64,000 nt of DNA from Harringtonia aguacate (lineage: Eukaryota; Ascomycota; Sordariomycetes; Ophiostomatales; Ophiostomataceae): positions 315,922 to 379,921 of the forward strand of contig JACCPH010000026.1 in assembly GCA_014183095.1 (NCBI GenBank). Reading direction: 5' to 3'. The notes beneath the pieces were generated by a model, which saw nothing but the letters and a program-made list of their open reading frames with translations, was not told the origin of the DNA and did no database searches. Of this stretch, positions 31,726 through 42,497 are shown piece after piece. Both the position numbers and the translations under genes were made by a program. Each line of letters starts with the position of its first letter. Position 1 is the first letter of the stretch.

Positions 31726-32171
31726 TCCTCGACAGAGCGTGACCGATTCCCGGTTTCAAGTGCCACCACAGACACCATAAAGTAATTGCCACCAGATCCA
31801 TGGTCAAGCTTGTTTAGCGTGAAATAGTGATGGACATAAGGAGATATACAACCAGGTAAATATCATCCACATTACTGGAAAGAACTGAATATCCGCTCAT
31901 GCTTTGATAGCAGACACCATACGTTCGTGTCATGGCCGGGAATGCTACCCGCAAAGGTTGTTGTTGCTGTGGGCCCAGAGACATAGATTTACGAGCGTCA
32001 AAATCAACGAATGACTGTTTTTTTTTATTTATGTGTTCTATCTCTGCAGTAGTTGGCTTCAAGAAGGAAGGAGACACTGCCGACCATGTGAGTCGGGTTG
32101 GGAGACAACATGCTGGGCGCTGGCCCGCTGGCCCGCTGGCCTGTCTGAGCCGCACTGGCACATTTCTGGGC
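31726..32171. other. convergent 3' flanks, STAND and THI4
   Basis: No coding feature supported. A run of T (32019-32027) lies within the THI4 3' side. Confidence 0.5.
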
Positions 32172-33202
32172 CTAGTGCGTGGCAGACTGCTTCTTGCGCA
32201 GGTCAAAGACCTTGAGAGCCTCCTCGGCGGCCTTGACGCCGCTGAGGGCCATGGCACCGAACGTGGGGCCTGACGAGTTAGCAGAGGCAGAGGCAGAAAA
32301 GGGAAGAGGAAGGACTCACCCATGCGGTTGGCACCGTCGACCTCGGACAGCTCCATGCCGCCGACGATGAGGCCCGGAACGACCTCGCGGGTGTTCTTGA
32401 CGATGGCGTCCTCGGCGGTCTGCATGTCGAGGCCGCGCATGCCGCCGAGCTGGGTGAGGGCGTGCATGCTGACGAGGCGCTTGACGGAGAAGGCGCCCAT
32501 GGGGCCGTCGTGGCCGGTGGTGGAGATGATGACGGGGGCGTTGATGGTGTTGGGGTCCATGCAGGACTGGTCGTCGTGGTGCATGGAGACGAGGGTCCAG
32601 TTGGTGACGACACCGGCGACGCGGACGGCACCGTCGTCGTCCTTGCGGGTGATGAGGTCCTCGACGGCGGTGGCGTTGAAGAGCTTCACGTTGGGGAACT
32701 GCAGCACCTTGGACAGCACGGTGGAGGTGAAGAGGCTGGCGTGCTTGACGACGACAAAGTCGCCCTCGTCCTCATAGGGCACGCCGACCTCGCGCAAGAA
32801 GATGTCGGCGGGCTTGCGCATGATCATGGCCGAGAAGAGCTGGCCGCCCAGCCAGGCACCACCGCCGGGGGCCACGCCGGCCTCCACCATGGCAATGCGC
32901 AGGTCCGGGCGCAGCGTGGCCAGCGTGTAGGCAGCGCTGAGGCCGCACGAGCCGGCGCCCACAATGACAATGTCCGACTCGGCGTAGGCGTCGAGGTCGG
33001 CAAAGTAGCGGCGCGTCATCGCCCGCGACACCTGGCTCTCGCGGATGGGCGCAAACGTAAAGGCGTCCCACTGGCCCATGAGGCCGGACACTTCGGTGCC
33101 GAGCTGCTTCTTAAAGGCAGCCGTGGTGGCCGCGTCCAGCGACTTGACGGCAATGGTGGTGGGCACATAGGCCTCTTCGACACTCACGGCAGACGGGGCC
33201 AT
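32172..33202 (-). CDS. THI4: thiamine thiazole synthase THI4
   Basis: Makes the thiazole moiety of thiamine from NAD and glycine, donating sulfur from its own cysteine (a suicide enzyme in yeast). Two exons: 32320-33202 and 32172-32269 (GTGAGT...CAG), 326 aa, the usual length. The FAD/NAD-binding glycine motif IVIVGAGSCGLSAAY is near residue 80. PGGGAWLGGQLFSAMI, GVPYEDEGDFVVVKHASLF and TTGHDGPMGAFSVKR are all family signatures. The sulfur-donor Cys is C214 in DQSCMDPNTI, matching yeast Cys205. The C-terminus ends KKQSATH. Start ATG 33202 lies 23 nt after a predicted 3' splice site of a 5'-UTR intron that contains a TPP riboswitch, so the gene should be repressed by its pathway end product. 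Confidence 0.97.
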
Positions 33203-33285
33203 CTTGTTGATGAATGGGGTTGGACCTGAGAGAGCCTGTTAGGATGACCCTGTCCCGTAGCAAAAGTTAGGGGAGCCAGGGGAAA

Positions 33286-33455
33286 GCAAGCATGATCCTT
33301 TCGCTGGTATTATCCAGATCAAGTTTCGGCCGTATGATCTCAGCCTTGCTGTCGGTCTGGGTGCGCTCTCCACACTCCTCTTCCCGAGAGAGAGAGAGGG
33401 GGGGTGAAGAGGCAGGACCACGGCCAGACAGCAGGCACCGGCTCACGCATGTTGC
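33286..33455 (-). promoter_or_regulatory. TPP riboswitch (thi-box), fungal type
   Basis: On the minus strand the conserved core reads GCTGAGATCATACGG, then CTTGATCTGGATAATACCAG followed by CGAAAGGATCATG, the TPP-binding elements of eukaryotic thi-boxes. Paired parts can be found. P1: GCAACATG (33448-33455) with CATGCTTGC (33286-33294), one bulged C. P2: GCCG next to GTGCC with ATACGGC. P4/P5 is the CTGGATAATACCAG hairpin. P3 is long (about 75 nt), as is common in fungi. It lies 84 nt upstream of the THI4 start, inside a predicted intron. Confidence 0.95.
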
Positions 33456-33610
33456 AAGCATACAGTTACCCGACGACTAGAAGTCATCGCCATCTTGATA
33501 TAGGACACAGCGAGAGAGAAGCCATGGTTGCCTCGGCAGGTGGGGAAGGAAGTGCCAGAGGTGTTCCGTACAGGTTTCTGCTGCACAACAGTCAGCCAAA
33601 CCTTTGCCAT
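33443..33610 (-). CDS. upstream ORF in THI4 leader
   Basis: A 55-codon frame from ATG 33610 (MAKVWLTVVQQKP...) ending in TGA inside the 5' strand of the riboswitch (33443-33445). It would be translated only from unspliced or inner-site transcripts and would hinder THI4 initiation. In Neurospora NMT1, uORFs exposed by riboswitch-controlled splicing play this role. Peptide function is not implied. Confidence 0.45.
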   Translation of the reverse strand: MAKVWLTVVQQKPVRNTSGTSFPTCRGNHGFSLAVSYIKMAMTSSRRVTVCLQHA

Positions 33611-33657
33611 TGCGGCCGGGGAAGAAGGTGGTTTTACTAGTGGGAGAGGGGAATAGG

Positions 33658-33727
33658 GTGGTAGCTGGTGGTAGCTGGTGGTAGCTGGTTGGTACGATTG
33701 GTAGTTGACTGGTAGTTGACTGGTAGC
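33658..33727. repeat. GGTAGYTGGT-type short tandem repeats in THI4 leader/promoter
   Basis: Three copies of GGTGGTAGCTGGT-like units, then GGTAGTTGACT twice and GGTAGCTC, between the TATA-like box and the upstream ORF. Confidence 0.7.
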
Positions 33728-33773
33728 TCTTGGATTTGTTTTGGACGACAGGAGAGTCGGCGGACGGCCGACC

Positions 33774-33782
33774 TTTAAATAG
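33774..33782 (-). promoter_or_regulatory. TATA-like box of THI4
   Basis: CTATTTAAAGG on the minus strand, about 165 nt before the upstream ORF start. This is a plausible core promoter for a highly expressed gene. Confidence 0.45.
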
Positions 33783-34199
33783 ACGGGGTCGAGACCGCAG
33801 GTCCCGGCATCGGCTGCGGTGTCTGGTGGGGTCGAGAGAGGGGCAGCCGAGCGTTTTGCGTGCTCGTCGTCTCACGCAATGCGCTCGTTCCACACTGGAG
33901 CGAGATCAGGAACTTTTTTTTTCGACCGGCCGAGCCAAAACTATGTACTCTCTCTCGTATTATGGCCGACGCGCCTTAGGCGACGGCCCACACAGGAAGG
34001 AAGGAGGAGGGGACAATGCGTGCTTTTTTTTTCGGTCCGAAGCTCTGCAGCTTCGGGAACTGTCTCGCCAATGGAATCTCGTCTACGTTCTCGTGCGTCC
34101 TGTTGCGCAGCCGGAGATCCAGGAACCGACCAGAGAGGGACCCGTCCGATTTTGTCGAGTTGCAGATGCCTGTGAGTCGTCTCGTATGGGACCGCCTAG

Positions 34200-34750
34200 G
34201 TGCGCCCCCCATTTGTCTAGGTGCGCCCCCGTCTGACGTAATAACTTACCTAATACTACGACGAACCCCCCCCCTCCCTATTCAGACGTTAATAAGAAAA
34301 CATTCGAATCGCTAGTAATTACCATACAACTACTGTTCCTACGCCATGCCCTCCGCTATTACTTTATAAACCTCCTACAGACTAATACCTAGAGGCACCA
34401 GCTTGTTGGTACGGTTATCTGCTCCTCAGTCTAGGCCTTCTGGCCCTTCGGCACCGGGGCTATGACTGTCCAGTCCCTATACCACGCCTGCCGTGCCGTG
34501 ATATATTTGTTGTATACAGCCTTTGCGTCGCCGTACAGTGGTCTCCTTACAGGCGCTGTAGCGTTGACTACGGCAACGCTAGTGCTGACTGCCTTGTAAA
34601 TTCGTGGCCTTAGGTGCTGAATTGAGCGATACGTGCTATTACGTTAAATAAGGCCTCGTATCTAGGAGTATTAGGTAATACGAGCATTCACTCCTGCCTG
34701 AGGCACCAATGCGACGTCACGTGCGTCGGACGGTCTGCGACCCAGAGATG
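34200..34750 (-). pseudogene. degraded low-GC repeat or pseudogene remnant
   Basis: A sharp drop in GC with TA-rich codons compared with both flanks. On the minus strand one frame reads sensibly for about 65 codons: YRSIQHLRPRIYKAVSTSV, later YGDAKAVYNKYITARQAWYR and then DWTVIAPVPKGQKA. It is then interrupted by TAG codons where TGG would fit the local amino acids (for example before TEEQ and after SWCL). This pattern resembles C-to-T decay such as RIP of an old repeat. The family is not recognised. Confidence 0.5.
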
Positions 34751-34999
34751 CAGTCGCCGGCGAATCAGAACCGAATGCCTGATTTCTGGGTCGTCTCAGC
34801 CTAGAGGGGGGAAGAATGACGACAGCAACGTATCACATTGCCGACTGACGAGCCGCGGCCATCGACATCTTGCCTTTTTTTATCTTGCGGGCGAACCAGC
34901 AGTCGCTCCCATTTCTTTTTCCTTTTCCGCTTTTCTCCCTTTTCCCCCTCTTTCCCCCCCTTTCTCTCCGCCGTGCCTTCCGTTCCCTCCCTGCCCATC

Positions 35000-35957
35000 A
35001 TGGCCAATCCAAACGCCCTTTACCTGCTGGCCGACCACATCAAGCTGTCGCTGCTCGAGCGCCAGCGGACCAAGGCGCTCGACCTGCTGCAGGACAAAGG
35101 CGACGACGACGCCGCCGCCGCCATCGATGCGAGCGCGCGCACGACCCCGACCCCGAGCACGGCCGCCCGCGACGCCCAGGACGGCCACATCTCGCGATCG
35201 CTGGACCAGTTCCGGGACGGCCTGGACGCGCTGACGCGGGAGCAGGCGCGCCTCGAGAGCGAGGGCGAGGATGCGTACGTGGGACTGCTGGCGAGACCGC
35301 TAGCTAGAGCGCATTGCTAACCAACGCAGAAAAGCCGCCAACCTGGGCGACGCCCTGCCGGCGCTGCAGAAGCAGCTGGACCAGCTGACGGCGCAGTTTG
35401 AGGGCACGGCGACGACGCCGCTGGCGACGACGGCGACGGGCTCGGGCGCGGGATCAAGTTCCGGCTCCGGCTCTGGCTCCGGCTCCGGCCGCCCTCCGAA
35501 AAAGGCCGTCCGCTTCCAGGACAAGCCCCTGCCGTCGCCCACGGGACGGATGGCCGACCCCGACGCCGACCTCGAAGCCCAGCGCGCCGGCCTCTTCAAC
35601 CAGCCGTACCGGGACGACCCGGACAGCGGTGCCCAAACCTCTACAGACGACCTCGACAACCAGCAGCTGCACCAGATGCACACCGAGATCATGGCAGCGC
35701 AGGACGCGCAGCTGGACGCGCTGGGCGCGAGCATCAGCCGGCAGCGGGAGCTCAGCATGCAGATTGGCGACGAGCTGGACAGCCACGCGGCCATGCTGGA
35801 AGAGGCCGAGGGCCTGACGGACCGCCACCAGGGCCGCCTCGACCGCGCCCGCCGCCAGGTCGGCCGCATCGCCCGCTCCGCCGGCGAGTGCAAGCAAATG
35901 GTCACCATTGTCGTCCTCATTGTCATCCTCGTCCTCCTCATCATCGTCCTCAAATAG
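35000..35957 (+). CDS. SYN8: Qc-SNARE, syntaxin-8-like (SYN8)
   Basis: Tail-anchored endosomal/vacuolar t-SNARE. Two exons: 35000-35274 and 35330-35957 (GTACGT...CAG, branch CTAAC), 300 aa. The N-terminal part is helical (NALYLLADHIKLSLLERQRT), followed by a Ser/Gly-rich linker (SSSGSGSGSGSG). The Qc-SNARE motif spans about 215-275 (MHTEIMAAQDAQLDALGASI ...). The zero-layer Gln is in SMQIGDELDSH. A single C-terminal membrane span VTIVVLIVILVLLIIVL closes the protein. This domain order and size match Syn8 proteins. Confidence 0.88.
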
Positions 35958-36607
35958 GCTGTCTGTCGCCCTTTTTTTTTTACAAGGAGCTCTCTTCTGC
36001 TTGGTTGTCTGCACTCTCTCAGGTCCAGCGTGCATGGTTCTGGCGTTATACTCTTTTGCTCTCCTGCTTTGTCTGCCTTGTCTGCTTTTCTCCAGCGTCT
36101 GTCTCTATATGTCACACATCTCTTACTGCGTCTCTACACGCCGTCCTGCCATTGTTCGCAGCGGCTGTTTTCTATATAATCGCCCTGGCTCTCCCGCCAG
36201 GCACAATCAATTGCGTATTGCGTGTCGTGTACAAATATGCCTCTGTTCGGGTCCCCCAGGAATCGAATTGAGAGAATGGCTACCTCTATCAGCAGACGTC
36301 CATGGCGTCATCCGCTTTGGCGGAGAGAGAAATAATGTCAAACCATAAACAGATGGGGGTTCCAAACCCGTGCAGCCTGATCCAGCCTTCTGCTCATCTG
36401 CCAAACCCGGAGGGATCCAAGGCAAGGCCAATCGACAGTACGTCGCCCAGGACAGGGAAAAACTATGGGAGCGATTCGTTCCCCCTCCCAGCAGTAAACA
36501 AGACAATCCAACCATCCTTTGGCGGGCATTCACAGGTCGCTTTCCCGGCCTCTCGCTCTTTCTTCTGCGTGCTCTGTCTTCGGCTTGATCTTCTGCCTTC
36601 AGATACT
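35958..36607. other. convergent 3' flanks, SYN8 and AMA1-like gene
   Basis: 650 bp without a supported gene. Pyrimidine-rich at 35965-36150. Confidence 0.5.
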
Positions 36608-39220
36608 TTAGCGAATAATGTCTCCTTCCTTCTGAATTCCCTCCATATCCTCGAGAATGTCGCTCCCCCCCAGCATGCCCACACCCCCGATGACCGGCTT
36701 GTCGCCCGAGGGCCACAGCTCGTAGAATTTGATGCTTTGGTCGCTCGAGGCAACCGCGATGCACCCATCCTTCAGGGCCCGAGTTTGGTTGCGCCGCCTG
36801 TCGTTGAGAAGCTCTGGTCTCGGTGGGCAGTAAGGCCCCCTCGCACACGAAACGCCGTACAGAGCCCGGTGCTTACCCTCGAACGGTATGGTGGCCACCT
36901 GCTGGCAGTCCGGCCACGAGTAGATGGCAGCGCGGATGGGATGGCCCGGGTGTGCAAAGCCAAATGTGGCCGCTATCTCCCGCCGTGTGGTGCTCCATAT
37001 GAGGCCAGTGACCTGCGAAGCCACGTAGATGGTGGCCAGCGCTGCTCCCGATGTCGTATGAAAAAAATGGATGCACTTGTCGTTGGAACCACCTCCCGTC
37101 GCCACGAGACCGTCCTGCCACGGACAAAAGGCAATCGCCTTGACGGCTGCGCCGTGTTCCCACCGCCAGGTCTCCGAGCCAGGCCCGAGCCGACGCACAA
37201 ATGTCTCGTTTGGCACGCGCTCCCGAATCTGTCCTCCTCCAGGCAAGTCGGTCCTCAGCGTGCTGCCTGTGTCGTCCAAGAGCACTCGCCCGTGCTGTTG
37301 TCCCAGGGCTGCTGCCTTGCCGTTTACACCGGGACGATACGCTCTCGGGAGAACATCGTCCGCGTAGAAAAAGCAGCAGAGGTTGTCGTTGCTCCCTGTG
37401 GCAAACGATTTCCCGTCGATGGACCACGACAGTCCGCAGATCTGCTGGTAATGAACCGAAATCCGGGCCACCGGTGTCAGCTCCCCCCGCCAGTTGTCTC
37501 GCTCAACTTCCCACGTATCCGGCCATTCGACAACGTAGTACAGGACATTTCCAGTGTCGTCACCCACAAGAAGATCTTCCGTTCTGACAAGATCTCCGGG
37601 GTAGTAGGGGTTTTTGGACGGACGCATCGTACACGTTGGGCGCCAGCACAGACAGGAAATTGGTGCATTTTCTTGGATGATCATCCGTGATACCCCGGAC
37701 TCGTACATGGATAGAAGGCCCAGCATGTTGTTGGAGCGCCCAAATGCCAGGATGCTCTTTCCACCCTGTGTGGAAGAGAACGCAAGAGACGTCAGCCATG
37801 TTTCCTTTGTAAAACTCCCGTTCAGCAGCCTAGCTCCGTTCTCTTCGGTCCAGCGAAACAGCTGGTCTCCCAAGCCAACAGCAAGCGTATCGCAGGTTGG
37901 AGAGTATGCCAATACGGAGCAGTAAAAATCATCCCGCAGACCAGGCGCGGCAAGAATTCTGGACAGGAATTTTGTCAGCAAAGATGGCTGAGACAAAGAA
38001 GGCGAGTTGATCGTGAGAGCTCACCGCAATGGACGTGTGTGTTGTTTTTGCTTTTGTTGGCGTTTTTCTTGTAGATGACGACTTAGCACGACATCCTCCA
38101 CAGAACAACACAAGTAAACGTCGAGCAGCTACTTACCTCCCTTGCGCCTGTTCTTCTCCCATGTAGTTCCGTTCCAAGCAGTCTTTGCCTGGCTGTCTGG
38201 AGGCTGGTTTCTGGACTGGACATCCGTGGTGTTTCCAGAGAGATTGAACTGCAGCATTCTTGATACGAGGTCGACATCCAAGGCGGCGGCCAGGCGGCCT
38301 TGGTACTTGTTCTCATCATCGTGTGGGCGCGAGCCGTACACAAACATGGAGGCGAAATATGAAGCGTTCGTGCCGCTTTGAATCAGATTGCCGTTGCCGT
38401 CATCAACAGCACCGGAGATCGGGTCCACCGCGCCCCAGGACCAGACAGGACCGCTGGTGGGGCGTGCGGTGGGAGCGGATTCAATGTCGCTGTTAAGATC
38501 CACAGAACCCAGAGTGGTCCTAGCTCGGGGAAGTGGCACCGTTCCTGCCTCGTCTGGTATTGAATGGCCGTCTGCATCGGTAGAAAGAAAGCTGGCACGA
38601 GGCTGCGACGATGAAAATACATCTGGCGTGGCGTCGCTGTGACGGAGGATTCTCTCGGCCGGGGTCAGATCGGAGGGCCATTTTGTGAGCCGGAATCTCT
38701 CGGATAAGCCGGGCGGAGGATTGTTGGAGTCCCTCGAGGAAATGAACCGGTCGGCACGCCGAACAGACGGAGACGCAGCTCTGAGGCACGAAAGCCCGCT
38801 GCCAGATCCCCAGTACGGCGTGTTATTTGGCGACGGCGTGGAGAAGAATGCTGCGGGGAGACGGGTCCGCTGGCCACTCCGTCTGAGCTGCGGAACGCTG
38901 GCTGACTTCTTATGCTTTGTTCCAGCGTCCCAGATTTTCTCCTCCGGTGTCCCGAAAATCAAAGTGTCGTCATCCTCGGTGTCTGAAAAGTGCTCTGAGG
39001 AATCGGGGCCGCTGCCGTCAAAGACACAAGGACCGGCATCAAAAGAAGCACGGGCACCCCGGGGGGTGAAGGGCCTCTCTGGTGTGGTTGACTTAGAGCC
39101 GTAGCCCGAATCTCGCGACGACAGGGCTGGAGGAGAACAAGGTTCGTCGCTGTAGGAGGGGATATTCACAGATCTTGTGCGGATGGACAAGGGTGTGTTG
39201 TTTGGGTCGGCATCGTCCAT
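36608..39220 (-). CDS. AMA1: Cdc20/Fizzy-type APC/C activator, AMA1-like
   Basis: WD40 coactivator of the anaphase-promoting complex, closest to the fungal meiosis-specific Ama1 branch. Proposed exons: 38137-39220, 38025-38095 and 36608-37987 (844 aa). Start ATG 39220 (MDDADPNNTPLS); the upstream frame has no earlier ATG. The long N-terminus is Ser/Pro-rich with DSGYGS and a C-box-like ADRFISSRD, then SERFRLTKWPSDLTPAERIL. The WD40 region starts LRDDFYCSVLAYSPTCDTLAVG, with QICGLSWSIDGKSFATGSND and GCIAVASSDQSIKFYELW. The middle exon is the least certain: the 41-nt intron 38096-38136 is short, and another acceptor (near 38055) also keeps frame. No destruction or KEN box was checked. Family good, paralogue assignment moderate. 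Confidence 0.82.
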
Positions 39221-40404
39221 GGCGGCGGCTGTGCTGTAGCCATGCGAGGCCACAATCTGGGGCTAGCTCAGAAAGTAAGGACTGACAAGTGCGGCCTTGA
39301 GCGTGTGGATGAGCACGTATGATTTCCGACGAGAAACAGAAATGCGGCAGCAGAGGCAGACCGATAGCGAGAAGGAGAGTTTTGTGCTGGTGTCGTAAGG
39401 TTGTGTCTTGTATTTTCCCTGGCAAGGAGACGACCAGTGACAGAGTTAAACTGACGTGCAAAGTGAATCATCACATGGAAAAGCGGGAAGGGAAGCCAAA
39501 GAGACCAGAAAATCAACGCTGTATGGCCGGAATGATGCAGGAAATCAAGGCTAAATGGATATTTTGATCTTGTTTAATAACGCGTTTTTCCGTGTTGCTG
39601 CAGTTATTGGCTATGAATCGACGACGTTCATACGGCTAAGACGGTGGAGCAGGGGCAGAAACGAGGCGACGGGCGGGTGTAATGATATATTGGTTGGGTC
39701 TGGAGGCGCCCTTTGAAGGAAGAAGGAGGAGGGCTAAAGAGAGTTTTTAGGATCTGGCAAGGCGATAAATATGCGGTGTAAGGCTGCGGGGGAATTTTCG
39801 AAAAGGAGAAGGAGACAGATTAAATAAAGAGAGAGCGATTGGCGTCGGCGCGAAGCACTGGGCGCCATGAATGGCCGAGGAAGGAGCGCAGGTGGACAAT
39901 GGGCTCTTTCCCCATTGAGCGCTGCCATTCAGCATTGTGTGAATAGGCCTACGATGGAAACCGCAAAGGGAAGAAGTATCCTCCGTATTTGGTAATAGAG
40001 CAGCCAGGAGTCACTGCCATTGATGAGACACCTTTCTGTTCATGCCTCTACACGACATGAGGACAGCTGCAGCAAGCGACGCAGACGGGGCACGCACAGC
40101 GAGGTGCCGGAGTCCTCGATTTATGACTGCGCACTGGGAGTTTCAAGCCTTCCATGACAAAGTACAATCCCACCCAAACGCACCATCCTACAGCTTTGTG
40201 TCCTGCAGAGAGCACGTCTGCAGAAGCAAAGGGTCTCGATTGACGTCAGCTCAGGCTGGTCACGAGAACACACACGTGCCTGCGAAGCCCCCACTTCTCC
40301 AAAGGTGCCGCTACCATTGGCGGGGCTGTTGGAGCGACTTAGCTTCAGGCCAGCCTATGCTTGACGTTTCAGAGACGCAGGAAGCCAGAGACACAACCCG
40401 AGCG
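39221..40404. promoter_or_regulatory. divergent promoter, AMA1-like / BET4
   Basis: About 1.2 kb without a supported gene. An ACGCGT (MCB-type) site lies at 39580-39585. The same 13-mer ACGCGTTTTTCCG occurs at 45712 in the KH/SET intergenic region, which is expected by chance at this window size. Confidence 0.4.
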
Positions 40405-41923
40405 ATGGCGAGTGTGCGTGTGCTGATGGACTGAGCGATCTTGGGGCTACTCTGAGCTTGCTAACAAATCCTTCGCTACTCCAGCATGGTGTACCGCGTG
40501 GCCCTCGCATACGAACCGAAGAACACAAGCGACAGGACGTCGAGCGCATCAAGAAATACCGGGAGCTCGAAGACGAGATCCGGAGCCGCGTAGGTGGTCC
40601 GGGGCGGTGTGCAGTGGTGTGTGCAGCGAAGTGTTCAGCTTGCTAACCGATGCGACAGGATGACTACGGCGCCGACTTGTTCCAGCTGACGACGCGGCTG
40701 CTCAAGCTCAACCCCGAGTACTACACGGTATGGAACGTGCGGAGGCGATGCCTAACTTCGGGCTTGTTGTCAAGGCGATCTTCTGGTTCACCGTCATCGG
40801 CGGCGTCACGGAGCTGCTGTCCGCCCACAACAACATCCGGCTCGTCCGGAACATTATCCGGATCGTCCTCGGACACGACCCCGCAGCCCCCGACGTCGAC
40901 TGGGACGACATCGGGAGCATCCTCGGCTGAGGGTGGGGGTGGGAGGACGGGGCAGGTGGAAGAGGAGGCCCGGAGAAAGGACAAGGATGACAAGGATGAG
41001 GACGGAAAGGATGAGGACGACAAGGACAAGGACGTGGCCGTCCTGACGTCGGAGCTCCAGTTCACGATCCCGCTGCTGATGGAGTTCCCCAAGTGCTACT
41101 GGATCTGGAGCTACCGGCTGTGGATTCTGGGGCAGGTGGTGCAGCGGTTGGCGGCACCGGTGGCGCGGCGGATCTGGGAGGAGGAGCTGGCGCTGGACTC
41201 CAAGATGCTGACCAAGGACCGGCGCAACTTCCACGCGTGGGGGTACCGGCGGCAGGTGGTGGCGCAGCTGGAGAGCGCGGCGCTGCGGGTGGGCGTGGCC
41301 GGGGCGCCGGCGAGCTTGGTCGAGGCCGAGTTTGCCTACACGACCAAGATGGTGCGCATGGACCTGTCGAATTTCTCGGCCTGGCACAACCGCAGCAAGC
41401 TGATCCCGCGGCTGCTGGACGAGCGGCAGGCGGACGGGCCGGCGCGCAAGAGCTTTCTGGACGAGGGTAGGTTGGTGGTGTGGCGTGGTCTCAGGAATCG
41501 GTTTGCTGACAAGCAGAACTCGGCATCGTGCGCGAGGCGCTCAACGTCGGCCCCGAGGACCAGTCGCTGTGGTTCTACCACCAGTTCCTCATGGCCAACC
41601 TGACCGACTACATTGGGCGGCCGACCATTACGCCGCACTTTACGCACGAGGAGCGCATGACGTACGCGACGCGCGAGCTCGACGGCATCAAGGACGTGCT
41701 GGTGGACTACGACGACATCAAGTGGATCTACGAGGCCCTGCTCGAGTACACAGTGGCCGTGGCCAAGCTGGAGGAGCGGCCGCTGGCCGAGGACGAGGTG
41801 ACCGACGTCAAGAGCTGGCTGGCCAAGCTGTGCGCGCTGGACCCGATGCGTCGGGGGCGGTGGGACGACCTCGAGACGGAGCTCGTCTTTGGCCGGCCCG
41901 AGGGAGACGTGCGGGCGTATTGA
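40405..41923 (+). CDS. BET4: Rab geranylgeranyltransferase (GGTase-II) alpha subunit
   Basis: Alpha subunit of the enzyme that prenylates Rab GTPases. Exons: 40405-40413 (9 nt, MAS), 40485-40589, 40659-41466 and 41517-41923, giving 442 aa. The tiny first exon is required to supply an ATG for the family N-terminus HGVPRGPRIRTEEHK, and its GTGCGT donor and the CTAAC...CAG acceptor are good. PPTA repeats are visible: NPEYYTVWNVRRRCL, CYWIWSYRLWILGQV, NFHAWGYRRQVV, NFSAWHNRSKLIPRLL, QSLWFYHQFLM. A Ser/Thr- and then Lys/Asp-rich insert (about 40770-41030) between repeats 1 and 2 explains the extra length over yeast Bet4 (327 aa). Confidence 0.9.
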
Positions 41924-42497
41924 ATGGGACGGAAGGCGGTGCAGGCGATTGTAGTCTTATGCAACCAACACAAACAATTGATTTGAAATAAACGAGCGAG
42001 CCGCCAAGTGAGTACAGGAGTATTCATACCCGTAGATATACTTTCCCAGCAACGGAGACACCAGAGAGCCGAAAAGCACAGGGGAAAACACAGGGAAACA
42101 CATGAGCAAGATCCCCACCCCTCCCAAAAGACAGCAGGGTAAGAAATAAACGTTTTTTTTTGTATCTACAGGGAGGGTCCCTCCTGAGAAAAGGGATAGA
42201 GGGCACTAAAGCACAAAAGCCGATCCAGAAAAGACGAGAGCCGCCGAGCAGCCAGAGCCAGAGCAAAAGCCAGAGCAAGAGCCAGAGCAAGAGCAGAGCA
42301 AAAGCAAAAGCGAAAAAAAAAGAACACAGACGGCCTGGGGGGGTATCACCGAAGACACACAAAATCTTTTTTTTTTATCCTTGTTTCGTTTTGCACGTCT
42401 CCAATCCGTCTGCCGTTCCGCCGTTGTGGCCCGGCATTTTCCACATTGCACTGAGAGCAATGCACGGGCGAATACGCACGCACGCATGCACACATGT
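41924..42497. other. convergent 3' flanks with CAGAGC repeat
   Basis: 574 bp between convergent BET4 and KH genes. Imperfect AGAGCMAAAGC/CAGAGC tandem at about 42236-42315. No gene. Confidence 0.5.

Larger units (their letters stand above)
33226..33637 (-). other. predicted 5'-UTR intron(s) of THI4
   Basis: The 3' splice site CTCTCAG ends at 33226, with a CTAAC branch site at 33238-33242. Two candidate 5' sites exist: GTAACT at 33469, just before the aptamer, and GTAAAA at 33637. Use of the outer site would remove both the aptamer and the upstream ORF. Use of the inner site removes the aptamer but leaves an upstream ORF that runs past the main ATG. This matches the kind of alternative splicing shown for Neurospora NMT1 but is inferred here. 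Confidence 0.5.

Noticed and set aside
36302..37690. A 462-codon open frame on the plus strand
   Set aside because: Antisense to the WD40 part of the AMA1-like gene, which has clear homology. No matching motifs.
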